A model generated the notes under the pieces. The model made no database searches. It worked only from the letters and a program-made list of their open reading frames with translations, and was not told where the DNA came from. Shown here in pieces: positions 8,648-16,392 of a stretch of DNA of 64,000 nucleotides (position 1 is its first letter; each line of letters begins with the position of its first letter). The stretch lies in contig NZ_JAOEAL010000001.1 in assembly GCF_029835735.1 (NCBI RefSeq), forward strand, positions 4,154,001-4,218,000, given 5' to 3'. This DNA comes from Shewanella sp. GD04112 (lineage in GTDB: Bacteria > Pseudomonadota > Gammaproteobacteria > Enterobacterales > Shewanellaceae). The position numbers and the translations under genes are program-made.

Positions 8648-9394
8648 TTAGTGCGAATGACTACCGTGGCCACCTTGCGCCTCAATGGCATGACCTTCAC
8701 TGTTATAAAAACCACTGCTACCGTGTTCGATAAAGCCTTGGTTGATCATCTTAGCGATAAAGGGGTCGGACTCACTGTCGCCTACATCGGCAAAGTCAAT
8801 GTCTTGATAATTCTGGGTTAAAGCAGCGAATGCTTCGTGGCTGTAGGGCTCAACCTTGAGCAACTGATAACTTAAAACTTCACCTAAATTAAATTGCTGT
8901 GGCAGCTCAATGCTGGCAATCCAGTCGAGCTGGCTGTCCATGCCATTCACCTTACCCACAAAGCCTTGAGCAGCAAAACAAGGCAATTGTTTTAGCTCAG
9001 TTTTTGCCAAGTTAGCAGGCAATGCTGGAGACACTACATGGTACAACTGATCGCGGTCGTGCTGAATGTTTAGCGCCCTTAAGTCGCCCTTGCGATAGGT
9101 GACTGAGCGTTTTTCAACGGGGAAATAACGCACATATTCGCCATTGGGTGCCCATTGTTCAAAGGTGGTGTTATCCCGTTGAATAATAAAATTTTGTCCG
9201 TCTCTTAGCAGGGTCATCTGCCAGCTTTGCCCCTTAGCATTGGTGACTTGGTACTGGGCTTTTAAATGGCTGGCCTCAAGTGTTGCGCATTGTGCATTGG
9301 CCTGATTTGCAGAAGCTGCGCTAACGGGAGTGGCTAAGGCCATCACAGGGGAGGCTAATGTCGATACCAGAGTAACTAAGAGGAGTTTGTTCAT
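8648..9394 (-). CDS. Exported protein with His-rich C-terminus, unknown function
   Basis: 248 residues from the ATG at 9394, preceded by GTGAG at a good distance; a GTG four codons earlier is the alternative. Signal peptide MNKLLLVTLVSTLASPVMALA with cleavage near residue 21. The protein ends HAIEAQGGHGSHSH, a histidine cluster that could bind a transition metal. Two cysteines remain in the mature form (NAQCATLEA and QLPCFAAQG). I do not recognise the family. It lies just downstream of the alkaline phosphatase operon on the same strand but behind that operon's terminator, so it is probably a separate unit. Confidence 0.7.
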   Translation of the reverse strand: MNKLLLVTLVSTLASPVMALATPVSAASANQANAQCATLEASHLKAQYQVTNAKGQSWQMTLLRDGQNFIIQRDNTTFEQWAPNGEYVRYFPVEKRSVTYRKGDLRALNIQHDRDQLYHVVSPALPANLAKTELKQLPCFAAQGFVGKVNGMDSQLDWIASIELPQQFNLGEVLSYQLLKVEPYSHEAFAALTQNYQDIDFADVGDSESDPFIAKMINQGFIEHGSSGFYNSEGHAIEAQGGHGSHSH

Positions 9395-9460
9395 GTTATT
9401 TCTCACTTACACGCTAATTTTATAACTCGCATTACTGACTAACGTCTTTACGGACAGTTA

Positions 9461-9496
9461 GATAAAAGCCGATGGCAGGACAGCCCGCCATCGGCA
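9461..9496 (-). terminator. Terminator of alkaline phosphatase operon
   Basis: GCCGATGGC (9468-9476) pairs with GCCATCGGC (9487-9495), ten-base loop, followed on the minus strand by TTTTATC. It begins 7 bases past the stop at 9503. Confidence 0.8.
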
Positions 9497-9502
9497 TTTG
9501 GC

Positions 9503-11143
9503 TTACTTCGCCGCCATTGCAGCTTCCGCTTTCGCGACTAAGTCTGCCGCACGGTTCATCACGTGGAAGATATGGTTTTGTTCAACCGTACCTTGAACCA
9601 GATCCGAGCTTGGGCCACGGGCAAAAATCGCCACGTCTTCACCCGCATGGGTTTCATCGCTTAATGGCACTAACGCTTCTTGATGGAAACCTGCACTTTG
9701 CGTATCCACAAAGTTCAAGTCCTTACGGCCTGAATCCACTGGGAAGTTATAACGCTCATCGCCACCCGTCGCTAATGACGCATAACCCATACCGTTGGCA
9801 TAACCTACTGTTGTATAAGGCAAGCCGTTAGCATCAGTTGAGTTAGTCACTTCGGCGATACCGTTCGCATCGTTAGTCTTCACCAAACCTAGGATTGGGT
9901 TACCACGGGTTGGATAACCTGCGATGGTAAACACATGGCTGTGGTCAGCCGTCACCATTAACAGAGTGTCGTTTGCCGAGGTTTTTTCCATCGCAACACG
10001 AACTGCTTCAGATAACGCAACTGTGTCGTACAGGGCACGAGCAGCGTTACCCGCGTGGTGCGCATGGTCGATACGGCCCGCTTCGACGATCAGCACGTAG
10101 CCTTTGGTGTTTTTCTTAAGAATATCAATCGACTTGGCAGTCATTTCTGCGAGCGATGGCTCACCCGTTACGCCCGCTTCGGTGCGGTCGTAGTCGTATT
10201 CCATATGGGATGAGTTGAACAGACCCAATAAATGGTCAGTGCTCTTCACATCCACATTGAGGAAGCCATCTCTGTCTTGAACGTAAGCCGCATTAGTGTA
10301 CTTAGCTAACCATTCGGCAGTTAGATCGCGACCATCGTTACGCTTGCCTGCTTTACCTTCTGGATCAATCAAGGTTTTGGGGATAAAGCTGCGGCGGCCA
10401 CCGCCCATCATCACGTTTAAACCGTTGCCATAGTTAAAGTCGAGCATTTGCGCGGCGATATCTTTACAGCCATTGGTCACGGCTTCGGCTGGTAGGTTTG
10501 AGTCAGCTTCCCAGTCACGCTCTGGCACGTGTGCATAGGTTGCCGCAGGCGTTGCGTGGGTTAAACGCGCCGTAGTCACCACACCAGTCGACATACCCGC
10601 CATGGCGGCCAGCTCCAGTGATGTCACTAAGTTTTGGTCTTTAGTCGATGCGCAGTTAGCACGCACTACGCCTTCTGCCTGTGAAATCACGCCCACATCG
10701 GTTTTCACCCCAGTCATCATCGCCGACATAGTGCCCGCAGAATCTGGTGTTTGACCATCGACGTTATAGGTCTTAGATAGACCGACGTAAGGCAAGGTTT
10801 CGAAGGATAAAGAGTTTTCTTCACCCGTCTTGCCCTTTAATTGACCTTCTAAAATACGCGCCGCAGTGATAGTCGAGACACCCATGCCATCGCCGACAAA
10901 TAGGATCACGTTTTTCGCCGCGCCCACATCGTTGTTAACGCTCAGGCCATCGGCCTTAGTCACACGTGCCTGGGCATCGACATACCATTGGTTGACTGCG
11001 GTCCAGTCTTTACCGTCGCTGCCATTGGAACCGTTAGAACCATTCGAACCCGGCGTACCTGCCGCGCCATTGTCACCATCGCTACCGCATGCGGCTAAAC
11101 CCAGCATGGCAGAGATTGCGAGTACCAGTAATTTCTTATTCAT
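9503..11143 (-). CDS. Alkaline phosphatase (PhoA superfamily), lipoprotein form
   Basis: 546 residues from the ATG at 11143 after TTGGAGTTAAAA. The signal peptide ends in a lipobox LAAC, so the enzyme is likely lipid-anchored. It is followed by a Gly-Ser-Asn collagen-like linker (GSNGSNGSNGSDGK, about residues 34-47). Active-site landmarks of metal-dependent alkaline phosphatases are present: ILFVGDGMG, the nucleophilic Ser in TPDSAGTMSAMMTG, Zn ligands in DHAHHAGNA, TADHSH and ETHAGEDV. It hydrolyses phosphomonoesters outside the cytoplasm. It lies 42 bases behind a paralogous phosphatase gene, evidently in one operon. The final helix is Ala-rich. Confidence 0.93.
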   Translation of the reverse strand: MNKKLLVLAISAMLGLAACGSDGDNGAAGTPGSNGSNGSNGSDGKDWTAVNQWYVDAQARVTKADGLSVNNDVGAAKNVILFVGDGMGVSTITAARILEGQLKGKTGEENSLSFETLPYVGLSKTYNVDGQTPDSAGTMSAMMTGVKTDVGVISQAEGVVRANCASTKDQNLVTSLELAAMAGMSTGVVTTARLTHATPAATYAHVPERDWEADSNLPAEAVTNGCKDIAAQMLDFNYGNGLNVMMGGGRRSFIPKTLIDPEGKAGKRNDGRDLTAEWLAKYTNAAYVQDRDGFLNVDVKSTDHLLGLFNSSHMEYDYDRTEAGVTGEPSLAEMTAKSIDILKKNTKGYVLIVEAGRIDHAHHAGNAARALYDTVALSEAVRVAMEKTSANDTLLMVTADHSHVFTIAGYPTRGNPILGLVKTNDANGIAEVTNSTDANGLPYTTVGYANGMGYASLATGGDERYNFPVDSGRKDLNFVDTQSAGFHQEALVPLSDETHAGEDVAIFARGPSSDLVQGTVEQNHIFHVMNRAADLVAKAEAAMAAK

Positions 11144-11185
11144 TTTTAACTCCAAAAGTGAGAACTGTAGGTCGCAGCCGACCTA

Positions 11186-12682
11186 TTAGTACTTAGTGCC
11201 GCCAAGCTGCTGGGCTTGGTTGATAATGTGGAAGATCACGTTCTGCTCAATCACGCCCTGCACCAGATTCGAACCTGGGCCCATTGCGTGTAAGCTGATG
11301 TCTTCACCGGCGTGTGTCTCACTTTCCATTGGGATAAGTGCTTGTTGCATGAAGTCTTTATCTTGAGTATCGACCGAGGTTAAGTCGTCACGCACGCCAA
11401 CCACTGCGCCAGGGCCGTTAGTGTAGGCCAGCGTGGTGTAAGGCTTGCCGTCGTTAGCGAGGGCTAACGAACCATCCACATCGTGGACTAAACCTAAAAT
11501 CGGGTTACCGCGTTTTGGGTAACCTGCAATGGTAAATACATGGCTGTGGTCAGCCGTTACCATGATCAGGGTGTCATCGCTGCTGGTTGCATCTACTGCG
11601 GCTTTCACGGCGTTAGATAACTCAACCGCATCGGTCAAGGCGCGGCTAGCGTTGCCCGCATGGTGACCATGGTCGATACGACCCGATTCCACGATCAGCA
11701 GGAAGCCCTTATCGTTTTTCTTTAAAATCTCGAGGGATTTCGCGGTCATTTCTGACAGTGATGGCTCACCACCAACGTCATCGGCGCGGTCTGCTTCGTA
11801 TTCCATGTGGGATGGGTTAAAGAGACCAAGTAAGTGATCGGTATTGGCGGCATCGATAGCATCGAAGCCTTTTTTGTCCCACACATAAGCCGCTTTGCTG
11901 AAGTTTTCGACCCACGCTTTAGTCAGGTCTTTGCCGTCTTTACGTTTACCGGCTTTGTTCTCACCGTCAGTGACTTCTTTCGGTAAGAAGTAGCTGCGAC
12001 CGCCACCCAAGGCAACGCTAAGTGAGTTGGCCTCATCGCGCATCACCAATTGGCTGGCGATATCGGTACAGCCATTCGCAACGGCTTCGGCTGGCAGGTT
12101 AAAATCGCCTTCCCAATCACGCTCTGGCGATTTAGCGTAAGTCGCGGCAGGCGTCGCGTGAGTTAAACGGGCGGTCGTTACAATCCCGGTCGATAAGCCT
12201 TTAGCATTGGCAAGGTCAACCAGAGAAACGAGTTCATTACCTTTCGAAGACAAACAGTTACCACGTAAACTGGTGTCAGAAATCGAGATGATACCGGCTT
12301 TGGTTTTCACCCCAGTCGCCATGGCGGTCATGGTACCTGCGGAGTCGGGCGTTTGCTGGTTAGTGTTGTAGGTTTTCACTAACGCCGTGTGGGGAAACTG
12401 CTCGAAACTTAAGAAGTTTTCTTCACCGCCTTGGTTACCCGTTTGCTGCTGTCCTTGCAGAATACGGGCGGCAGTTAAGGTTGAAATACTCATGCCGTCG
12501 CCGACAAAAAGAATCACGTTTTTAGCTGTTTTCTTGGTTTCAACCTGCGCTTTAGCCGCAACATTGGCTGCACTGTCTTTAAACCACTGACTGTCAGTTT
12601 GAGTTGCGGGTAAGACTGCAGCGTGGGCTACAACCGTCATTAAACTGCAGGAGATAGCTGCAGCGATCCGTTTAATATTCAT
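11186..12682 (-). CDS. Alkaline phosphatase (PhoA superfamily), periplasmic form
   Basis: 498 residues from the ATG at 12682, chosen because GGTGA lies 8 bases upstream; ATG at 12691 and GTG at 12694 are in frame alternatives. The signal peptide RIAAAISCSLMTVVAHAA has an AHA cleavage site and no lipobox. Same active-site set as its neighbour: ILFVGDGMS, TPDSAGTMTAMATG (Ser nucleophile), DHGHHAGNASR, TADHSH, ETHAGEDIS. The two proteins are clearly paralogues over their whole catalytic length. They differ mainly in the N-terminal sorting signal and linker. A regulator site was not recognised upstream, although a Pho-type control would be expected. Confidence 0.93.
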   Translation of the reverse strand: MNIKRIAAAISCSLMTVVAHAAVLPATQTDSQWFKDSAANVAAKAQVETKKTAKNVILFVGDGMSISTLTAARILQGQQQTGNQGGEENFLSFEQFPHTALVKTYNTNQQTPDSAGTMTAMATGVKTKAGIISISDTSLRGNCLSSKGNELVSLVDLANAKGLSTGIVTTARLTHATPAATYAKSPERDWEGDFNLPAEAVANGCTDIASQLVMRDEANSLSVALGGGRSYFLPKEVTDGENKAGKRKDGKDLTKAWVENFSKAAYVWDKKGFDAIDAANTDHLLGLFNPSHMEYEADRADDVGGEPSLSEMTAKSLEILKKNDKGFLLIVESGRIDHGHHAGNASRALTDAVELSNAVKAAVDATSSDDTLIMVTADHSHVFTIAGYPKRGNPILGLVHDVDGSLALANDGKPYTTLAYTNGPGAVVGVRDDLTSVDTQDKDFMQQALIPMESETHAGEDISLHAMGPGSNLVQGVIEQNVIFHIINQAQQLGGTKY

Positions 12683-12829
12683 CACGTTCATCACCGATTT
12701 TATTATTGAGTGTATGAGGGTATTCCCTTAAGAGGCGCCCACATTTTCAATGCTTTATATGACGAACTGGCGTGATTTTAATGGCGTTTTTATTGCAACA
12801 AGATGTCGAAATGATTGCAGTAAACAGAA

Positions 12830-12873
12830 TAGAAAACGCTAAGTTGATCCAAGTTACGGGATAAACTTAGCGT
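12830..12873 (-). terminator. Terminator of TonB-dependent receptor gene
   Basis: ACGCTAAGTT (12836-12845) pairs with AACTTAGCGT (12864-12873), loop of 18 bases, followed on the minus strand by TTTTCT. It lies 45 bases past the receptor stop, separating the receptor from the phosphatase operon. Confidence 0.75.
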
Positions 12874-12889
12874 ATCGGCTGGTGCTAGC

Positions 12890-12917
12890 AATGGTCACTC
12901 AAGAATGGTCACTCAAG
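12890..12917. repeat. 14-bp perfect tandem duplication
   Basis: AATGGTCACTCAAG occurs twice head to tail (12890-12903 and 12904-12917). It directly abuts the stop codon of the TonB-dependent receptor gene. Probably a recent slippage duplication. Confidence 0.9.
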
Positions 12918-14999
12918 TTAGAAACGATAACTGACACTCACCCGCACCATGCGCGGCTCAACAGGATGATAATGCAAGTCTTCCACGCCTTCTGCTGGCT
13001 CACCCGCTAGGCGAGACTCGTAGAAATAATCGATATCGTGGTCTTTGCTATCAAAAATATTCAATAGCTCGAGCTTAGTATCGAAGCCAGATAACTGATA
13101 ACCCAGGGCAAGGTTCACTAAGGTAGTGTCATCGGCTTTATGCTCATCAAAACTATCGAGAATTCGCTCACCTAAATATCTCAGCCTGACACTGGTATAC
13201 CAACCATCGGCATCGGGACGGTAGGTAATGCCCGCACTGCCAACAAAGGGCACTGCGCCATCGACATATTTGCCTTCATCGAGTTCATTTTCGGTAAAAC
13301 GGGCACGGGTCCAGGCCAGTTCCATATCTAAACTCAAATCATCGTTAAGCCAATAATAGGCCGTGACTTCAACGCCGTAACGCTCAGAGGCGCGGCTTGG
13401 TTCGGTATTGCCCGCATCGCCGACGAAGAGTAGTTCAGAGTCGAGTTCTAAATACCAAAGCGCCGCCGAGAAGTTAATAAAGTCACGGTCATAGTATTTG
13501 ACCCCAAACTCCCCGCCATTGGAGCGCACCAACAAATCGACCTTTTCAACCGGATCGCCCGTGACAGGGTCGACCTTAATGGTTGCACCGCGGGCATCGT
13601 TAGAATGCAATCCCTGCCCCGCATTCATGTAGAGTTCCAGATTATCGTTTACTAGGTAGGAAGCGCCCGCCTTTAAGCTCAACATGCCATCGGAAGCATC
13701 ACCGCTGTTGAGAGGATTATCACTATCGACCTGCACATCGAAATAGTCATATCTCAAGCCTAAATTTAAACGCCATTGGTCAGCAGGCAACCACTCCAGC
13801 TTGCCAAATAATCCCGTAGAGAGTTCCTGCACTTCATCGAGCCTCACAGTGCTGAGGCGTTCCCGTGCTTTAGTGTTATATAAACCCACGGCACCAATAT
13901 CGTCGTAGCGCACATCGGCACCTAGGCTGTAATTGACTTGTGTCCCCGCCAGACTCATCTGCCAGTCGCGTTTAATATCGCCGCCCCAAATGGTGCGCTC
14001 ATCGACCTGCTCAAATTCATCGCCATTGATGGGATCGTTTAAGAAGTAGGTAAAGTTTGAAAACAGATCCATGGTCGAGCGAATGGCATAGGCATTGGCC
14101 TGCCAGTTGCCGGCGTCATAATTCGCCGAAATGCTGTAGCGACTGGCCTCACCGCCCACATCGGTGTCGAGTGAACCGTAAAAATCAATCAGCCCAGACT
14201 CCACCGCCCGCGCCGGAATTTGATCCGCCGAATTCCAGCTATTGTCGTAGGCCATCATGGTGAGGCTAAAGTCCCCGCCATTGAGCTTAGTAAGATAGCG
14301 GCCTACCACATTGATCTTGCTTACATCTTCCTTAATATCACTCCAAGGGCCATCGTAAGCCTGCAATTCTGTCCCTAAAATAAATCGGCCGACCTCGGTC
14401 TTCATATCCTGAGTGGCCACCAGCCGTTGATAACCGTATTCCCCTAAGGTCACCCCAACTTGGCGATAAGCGAGTTCATCGGCGAGCAGAATTTGCGCCG
14501 CACCCGCGCCAGAAAAGTCCGCCACTTCAGGATAATAAGCTCCTTTGGCGTAACGGATTTCCCCTAATAACTCGGGAATTAAAAAGTTAAGATCCGTATA
14601 ACCTTGACCATGGCCGTGGGTACGCATATTGACCGGCATACCTTCGACACGGGTATTAAAATCTGTGCCATGGTCTAAGTTAATGCCGCGCAGAAAATAC
14701 TGATTCGCCTTACCCGAACCACTGTGCTGAGTGACTATCATCCCGGGGACAAACTCGAGGATCTCCCCCGTGCGCAGTAGCGGGCGACTCTCGATTTCCG
14801 CCGCCCCCACTATCCCTTCCGACGCCGAAGTACTATGGCCTAAGGTATTAATTTGCCTGCCACGCACTTCTAAACGCTCGATTTTATCCAGATCATCGGC
14901 CAGAACTGTGGCCGATAAGCCGCAAAGTGGCAATAAACATACGCTGGTTAAATAGGCTGTAGCTGACTGTGTTTTTAAAATGTATTGTTTTAGTTTCAT
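12918..14999 (-). CDS. TonB-dependent outer-membrane receptor
   Basis: 693 residues. Signal peptide to about residue 34, then a TonB-box-like DKIERLEVRG. A plug domain (about 50-170) contains GEILEFVPGMIVTQHSGSG and FLRGINLDHGTDF. A 22-strand barrel follows, ending in the outer-membrane insertion signal VSVSYRF (terminal Phe). These receptors import large or scarce ligands using the proton-motive force. The ligand is unknown. The plug has a His-rich patch (NMRTHGHGQGYTD), seen in some metal or metal-chelate receptors. It lies upstream of the two alkaline phosphatases, so uptake of a phosphorylated or phosphate-linked ligand is a reasonable inference, but a terminator separates them. Confidence 0.92.
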   Translation of the reverse strand: MKLKQYILKTQSATAYLTSVCLLPLCGLSATVLADDLDKIERLEVRGRQINTLGHSTSASEGIVGAAEIESRPLLRTGEILEFVPGMIVTQHSGSGKANQYFLRGINLDHGTDFNTRVEGMPVNMRTHGHGQGYTDLNFLIPELLGEIRYAKGAYYPEVADFSGAGAAQILLADELAYRQVGVTLGEYGYQRLVATQDMKTEVGRFILGTELQAYDGPWSDIKEDVSKINVVGRYLTKLNGGDFSLTMMAYDNSWNSADQIPARAVESGLIDFYGSLDTDVGGEASRYSISANYDAGNWQANAYAIRSTMDLFSNFTYFLNDPINGDEFEQVDERTIWGGDIKRDWQMSLAGTQVNYSLGADVRYDDIGAVGLYNTKARERLSTVRLDEVQELSTGLFGKLEWLPADQWRLNLGLRYDYFDVQVDSDNPLNSGDASDGMLSLKAGASYLVNDNLELYMNAGQGLHSNDARGATIKVDPVTGDPVEKVDLLVRSNGGEFGVKYYDRDFINFSAALWYLELDSELLFVGDAGNTEPSRASERYGVEVTAYYWLNDDLSLDMELAWTRARFTENELDEGKYVDGAVPFVGSAGITYRPDADGWYTSVRLRYLGERILDSFDEHKADDTTLVNLALGYQLSGFDTKLELLNIFDSKDHDIDYFYESRLAGEPAEGVEDLHYHPVEPRMVRVSVSYRF

Positions 15000-15342
15000 T
15001 GAGTGTTTCCCGAGTCAACGAGTTGATGACGCGGATTTAACACTGTCTTCACAGCATAAAAGCGGATCGAGCTCAAACTCTGCTGAATAAAAAATCACCA
15101 CCAGCAGTTATGTTTCAAATTTATGTGCCATATCGCACGTTATTATGAGCAAAAGGACAAAATGTCCGTATCGAGATCACAGTTATTCCCTGCTTAGTGC
15201 CACTCGCGCCATTGCTTCGGCCATGGATGCAATCGACAAGAGGTAAAAATCCCTGAACCGAAAAAGTAGGACTGGCTATACTTTAAGCAATTAAAAAGGT
15301 TAAGGATGCCGTATGGATACACCTAGTCACGCCGAGGGAAAC
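15000..15342. other. Divergent intergenic region
   Basis: Promoter region shared by the TonB receptor (-) and the solute-binding protein (+). It holds a GGACA-AAA-TGTCC inverted repeat at 15155-15167 and a TGTGC-N6-GCACG element at 15124-15139 that only loosely fits a CRP site. No Pho-box-like pair of CTGTCAT repeats is visible. An in-frame ATG at 15313 belongs to the next gene's alternative start. Confidence 0.45.
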
Positions 15343-16143
15343 ATGGCTTATCTGTTAAAGATGCTGCTGGGGATATCATTGAGTCTGGCCTTGTGCTTGC
15401 CCATTAAGGCGAACGACGACACCAGTGCCGAGACACTCACCACAGGCAATCTGCCCACTATCACCATGGCGTTTTATGAAGATCCCTCCGATAACCTGTA
15501 TTTTCGCTGGGGCGAATTAATTTATACCGAGGCCTTTGCTCGCCTAGGTTATCAATTTCGTTATCAAGTGGTTCCGCCCATACGCGCCAGCATGATGGCC
15601 GATACAGGGAAAGTCGATGGGGAACCCGCCAGAGTATTTGCCTACGGGTTGAAATATAAGAATTTAATTCGTGTAGAAGAACCCATACTCGAAAGTAAAC
15701 TCACCGCCTATGCCATCAACCCCAATATCCAACTAACAGACTGGGGGTCACTGCTCAACCATCCTTACCGAATTGAATATTATCGAGGAATTTTCTATAT
15801 CGAGCAGAAACTTGAGGGACTGGTGCCAGCGGATCGGCTAACCACTTCCTCTTCCCCCATCAATTCCTTTCGTCGTATGCAGCGAGACAGAATCGATATC
15901 TACATAGATACCGAAGCGATTGGGGAAAACGTATTGCAACATGCTGAATTCCAACACAGTAAAATTCACCCCGTGGGCGAGTTAGAGGAACTCATCAGCT
16001 TCGGTTACCTGCATAAACGCCATAAAGCATTGGCAGTGAAACTCAGCGCGACCCTCAAACAAATGAAGCAGGAAGGTCTGTTCGAACGCTACAAACGGCA
16101 GGCCCATACTGAAATCGACCAAAGCATTGCCCACGAACAATAG
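15343..16143 (+). CDS. Periplasmic solute-binding protein, family 3-like
   Basis: 266 residues from the ATG at 15343, which has GAGGG upstream and gives a clean signal peptide (MAYLLKMLLGISLSLALCLP, cleavage after IKA). An ATG at 15313 with AAGG upstream is the alternative and would add ten residues. The mature protein has the two-lobe features of family 3 binding proteins (FRWGELIYTEAFARLGYQF, then DRIDIYIDTEAIGENVL). No permease gene is near, as is common in Shewanella. Such orphan proteins may instead feed signals to sensors. A membrane diguanylate cyclase lies next downstream, so a ligand-sensing partnership is possible but unproven. Confidence 0.78.
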   Translation: MAYLLKMLLGISLSLALCLPIKANDDTSAETLTTGNLPTITMAFYEDPSDNLYFRWGELIYTEAFARLGYQFRYQVVPPIRASMMADTGKVDGEPARVFAYGLKYKNLIRVEEPILESKLTAYAINPNIQLTDWGSLLNHPYRIEYYRGIFYIEQKLEGLVPADRLTTSSSPINSFRRMQRDRIDIYIDTEAIGENVLQHAEFQHSKIHPVGELEELISFGYLHKRHKALAVKLSATLKQMKQEGLFERYKRQAHTEIDQSIAHEQ

Positions 16144-16252
16144 GTAACTCGCTTATAAATTACAGTATTTCATTTGGTTAACTTGAAAGTGCTTTAGCCT
16201 TTGCTACAGTCATACTTAATTCTGCGAAATAGGGAGACCAAATTAGTTAATT

Positions 16253-16303
16253 ATGGGGACCACTATCGCCTACTGCGATAAAGACTATCCAAGGAACAGA
16301 TGA
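16253..16303 (+). CDS. Possible 16-codon upstream reading frame
   Basis: ATG at 16253 opens 16 codons (MGTTIAYCDKDYPRNR) ending in a TGA that overlaps the ATG of the next small frame in an ATGA junction (16300-16303). A purine-rich AGGGAG lies 15 bases upstream, too far for a normal ribosome site. Support is the overlap alone, so this is tentative. Confidence 0.25.
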   Translation: MGTTIAYCDKDYPRNR

Positions 16304-16392
16304 AAAACCAACAGGTTAATAACCATCTTCAACTTAACATGCGCCTATCTTTTCCTCGCCAACCTAGCCGTGGCGCTAGGAGTTCAGGATGA
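16300..16392 (+). CDS. Possible 30-codon leader peptide coupled to diguanylate cyclase
   Basis: ATG at 16300 follows a good ribosome site (AAGGAACAG). It opens 30 codons (starts MKNQQVNNHLQLNMRLSF, ends ARSSG). Its TGA overlaps the ATG of the GGDEF gene as ATGA (16389-16392), the classic layout of translational coupling. The peptide is basic and not hydrophobic, with no run of a single amino acid that would suggest attenuation. It may be a real small protein or a coupling device. Conservation has not been checked. Confidence 0.45.
   Translation: MKNQQVNNHLQLNMRLSFPRQPSRGARSSG

Noticed and set aside
12695..12830. Pho box for the alkaline phosphatase operon
   Set aside because: A sequence GTCATATAAAGCAT on the minus strand resembles one half-site only. 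Two CTGTCAT-like repeats at the right spacing are lacking.
15124..15139. CRP site between the TonB receptor and the solute-binding protein
   Set aside because: TGTGC-N6-GCACG keeps the spacing but departs from TGTGA/TCACA in both arms. Too weak to call.
16144..16300. Possible c-di-GMP (GEMM) riboswitch before the diguanylate cyclase
   Set aside because: The conserved GEMM blocks are not present. Only a small TATCG/CGATA hairpin was seen.
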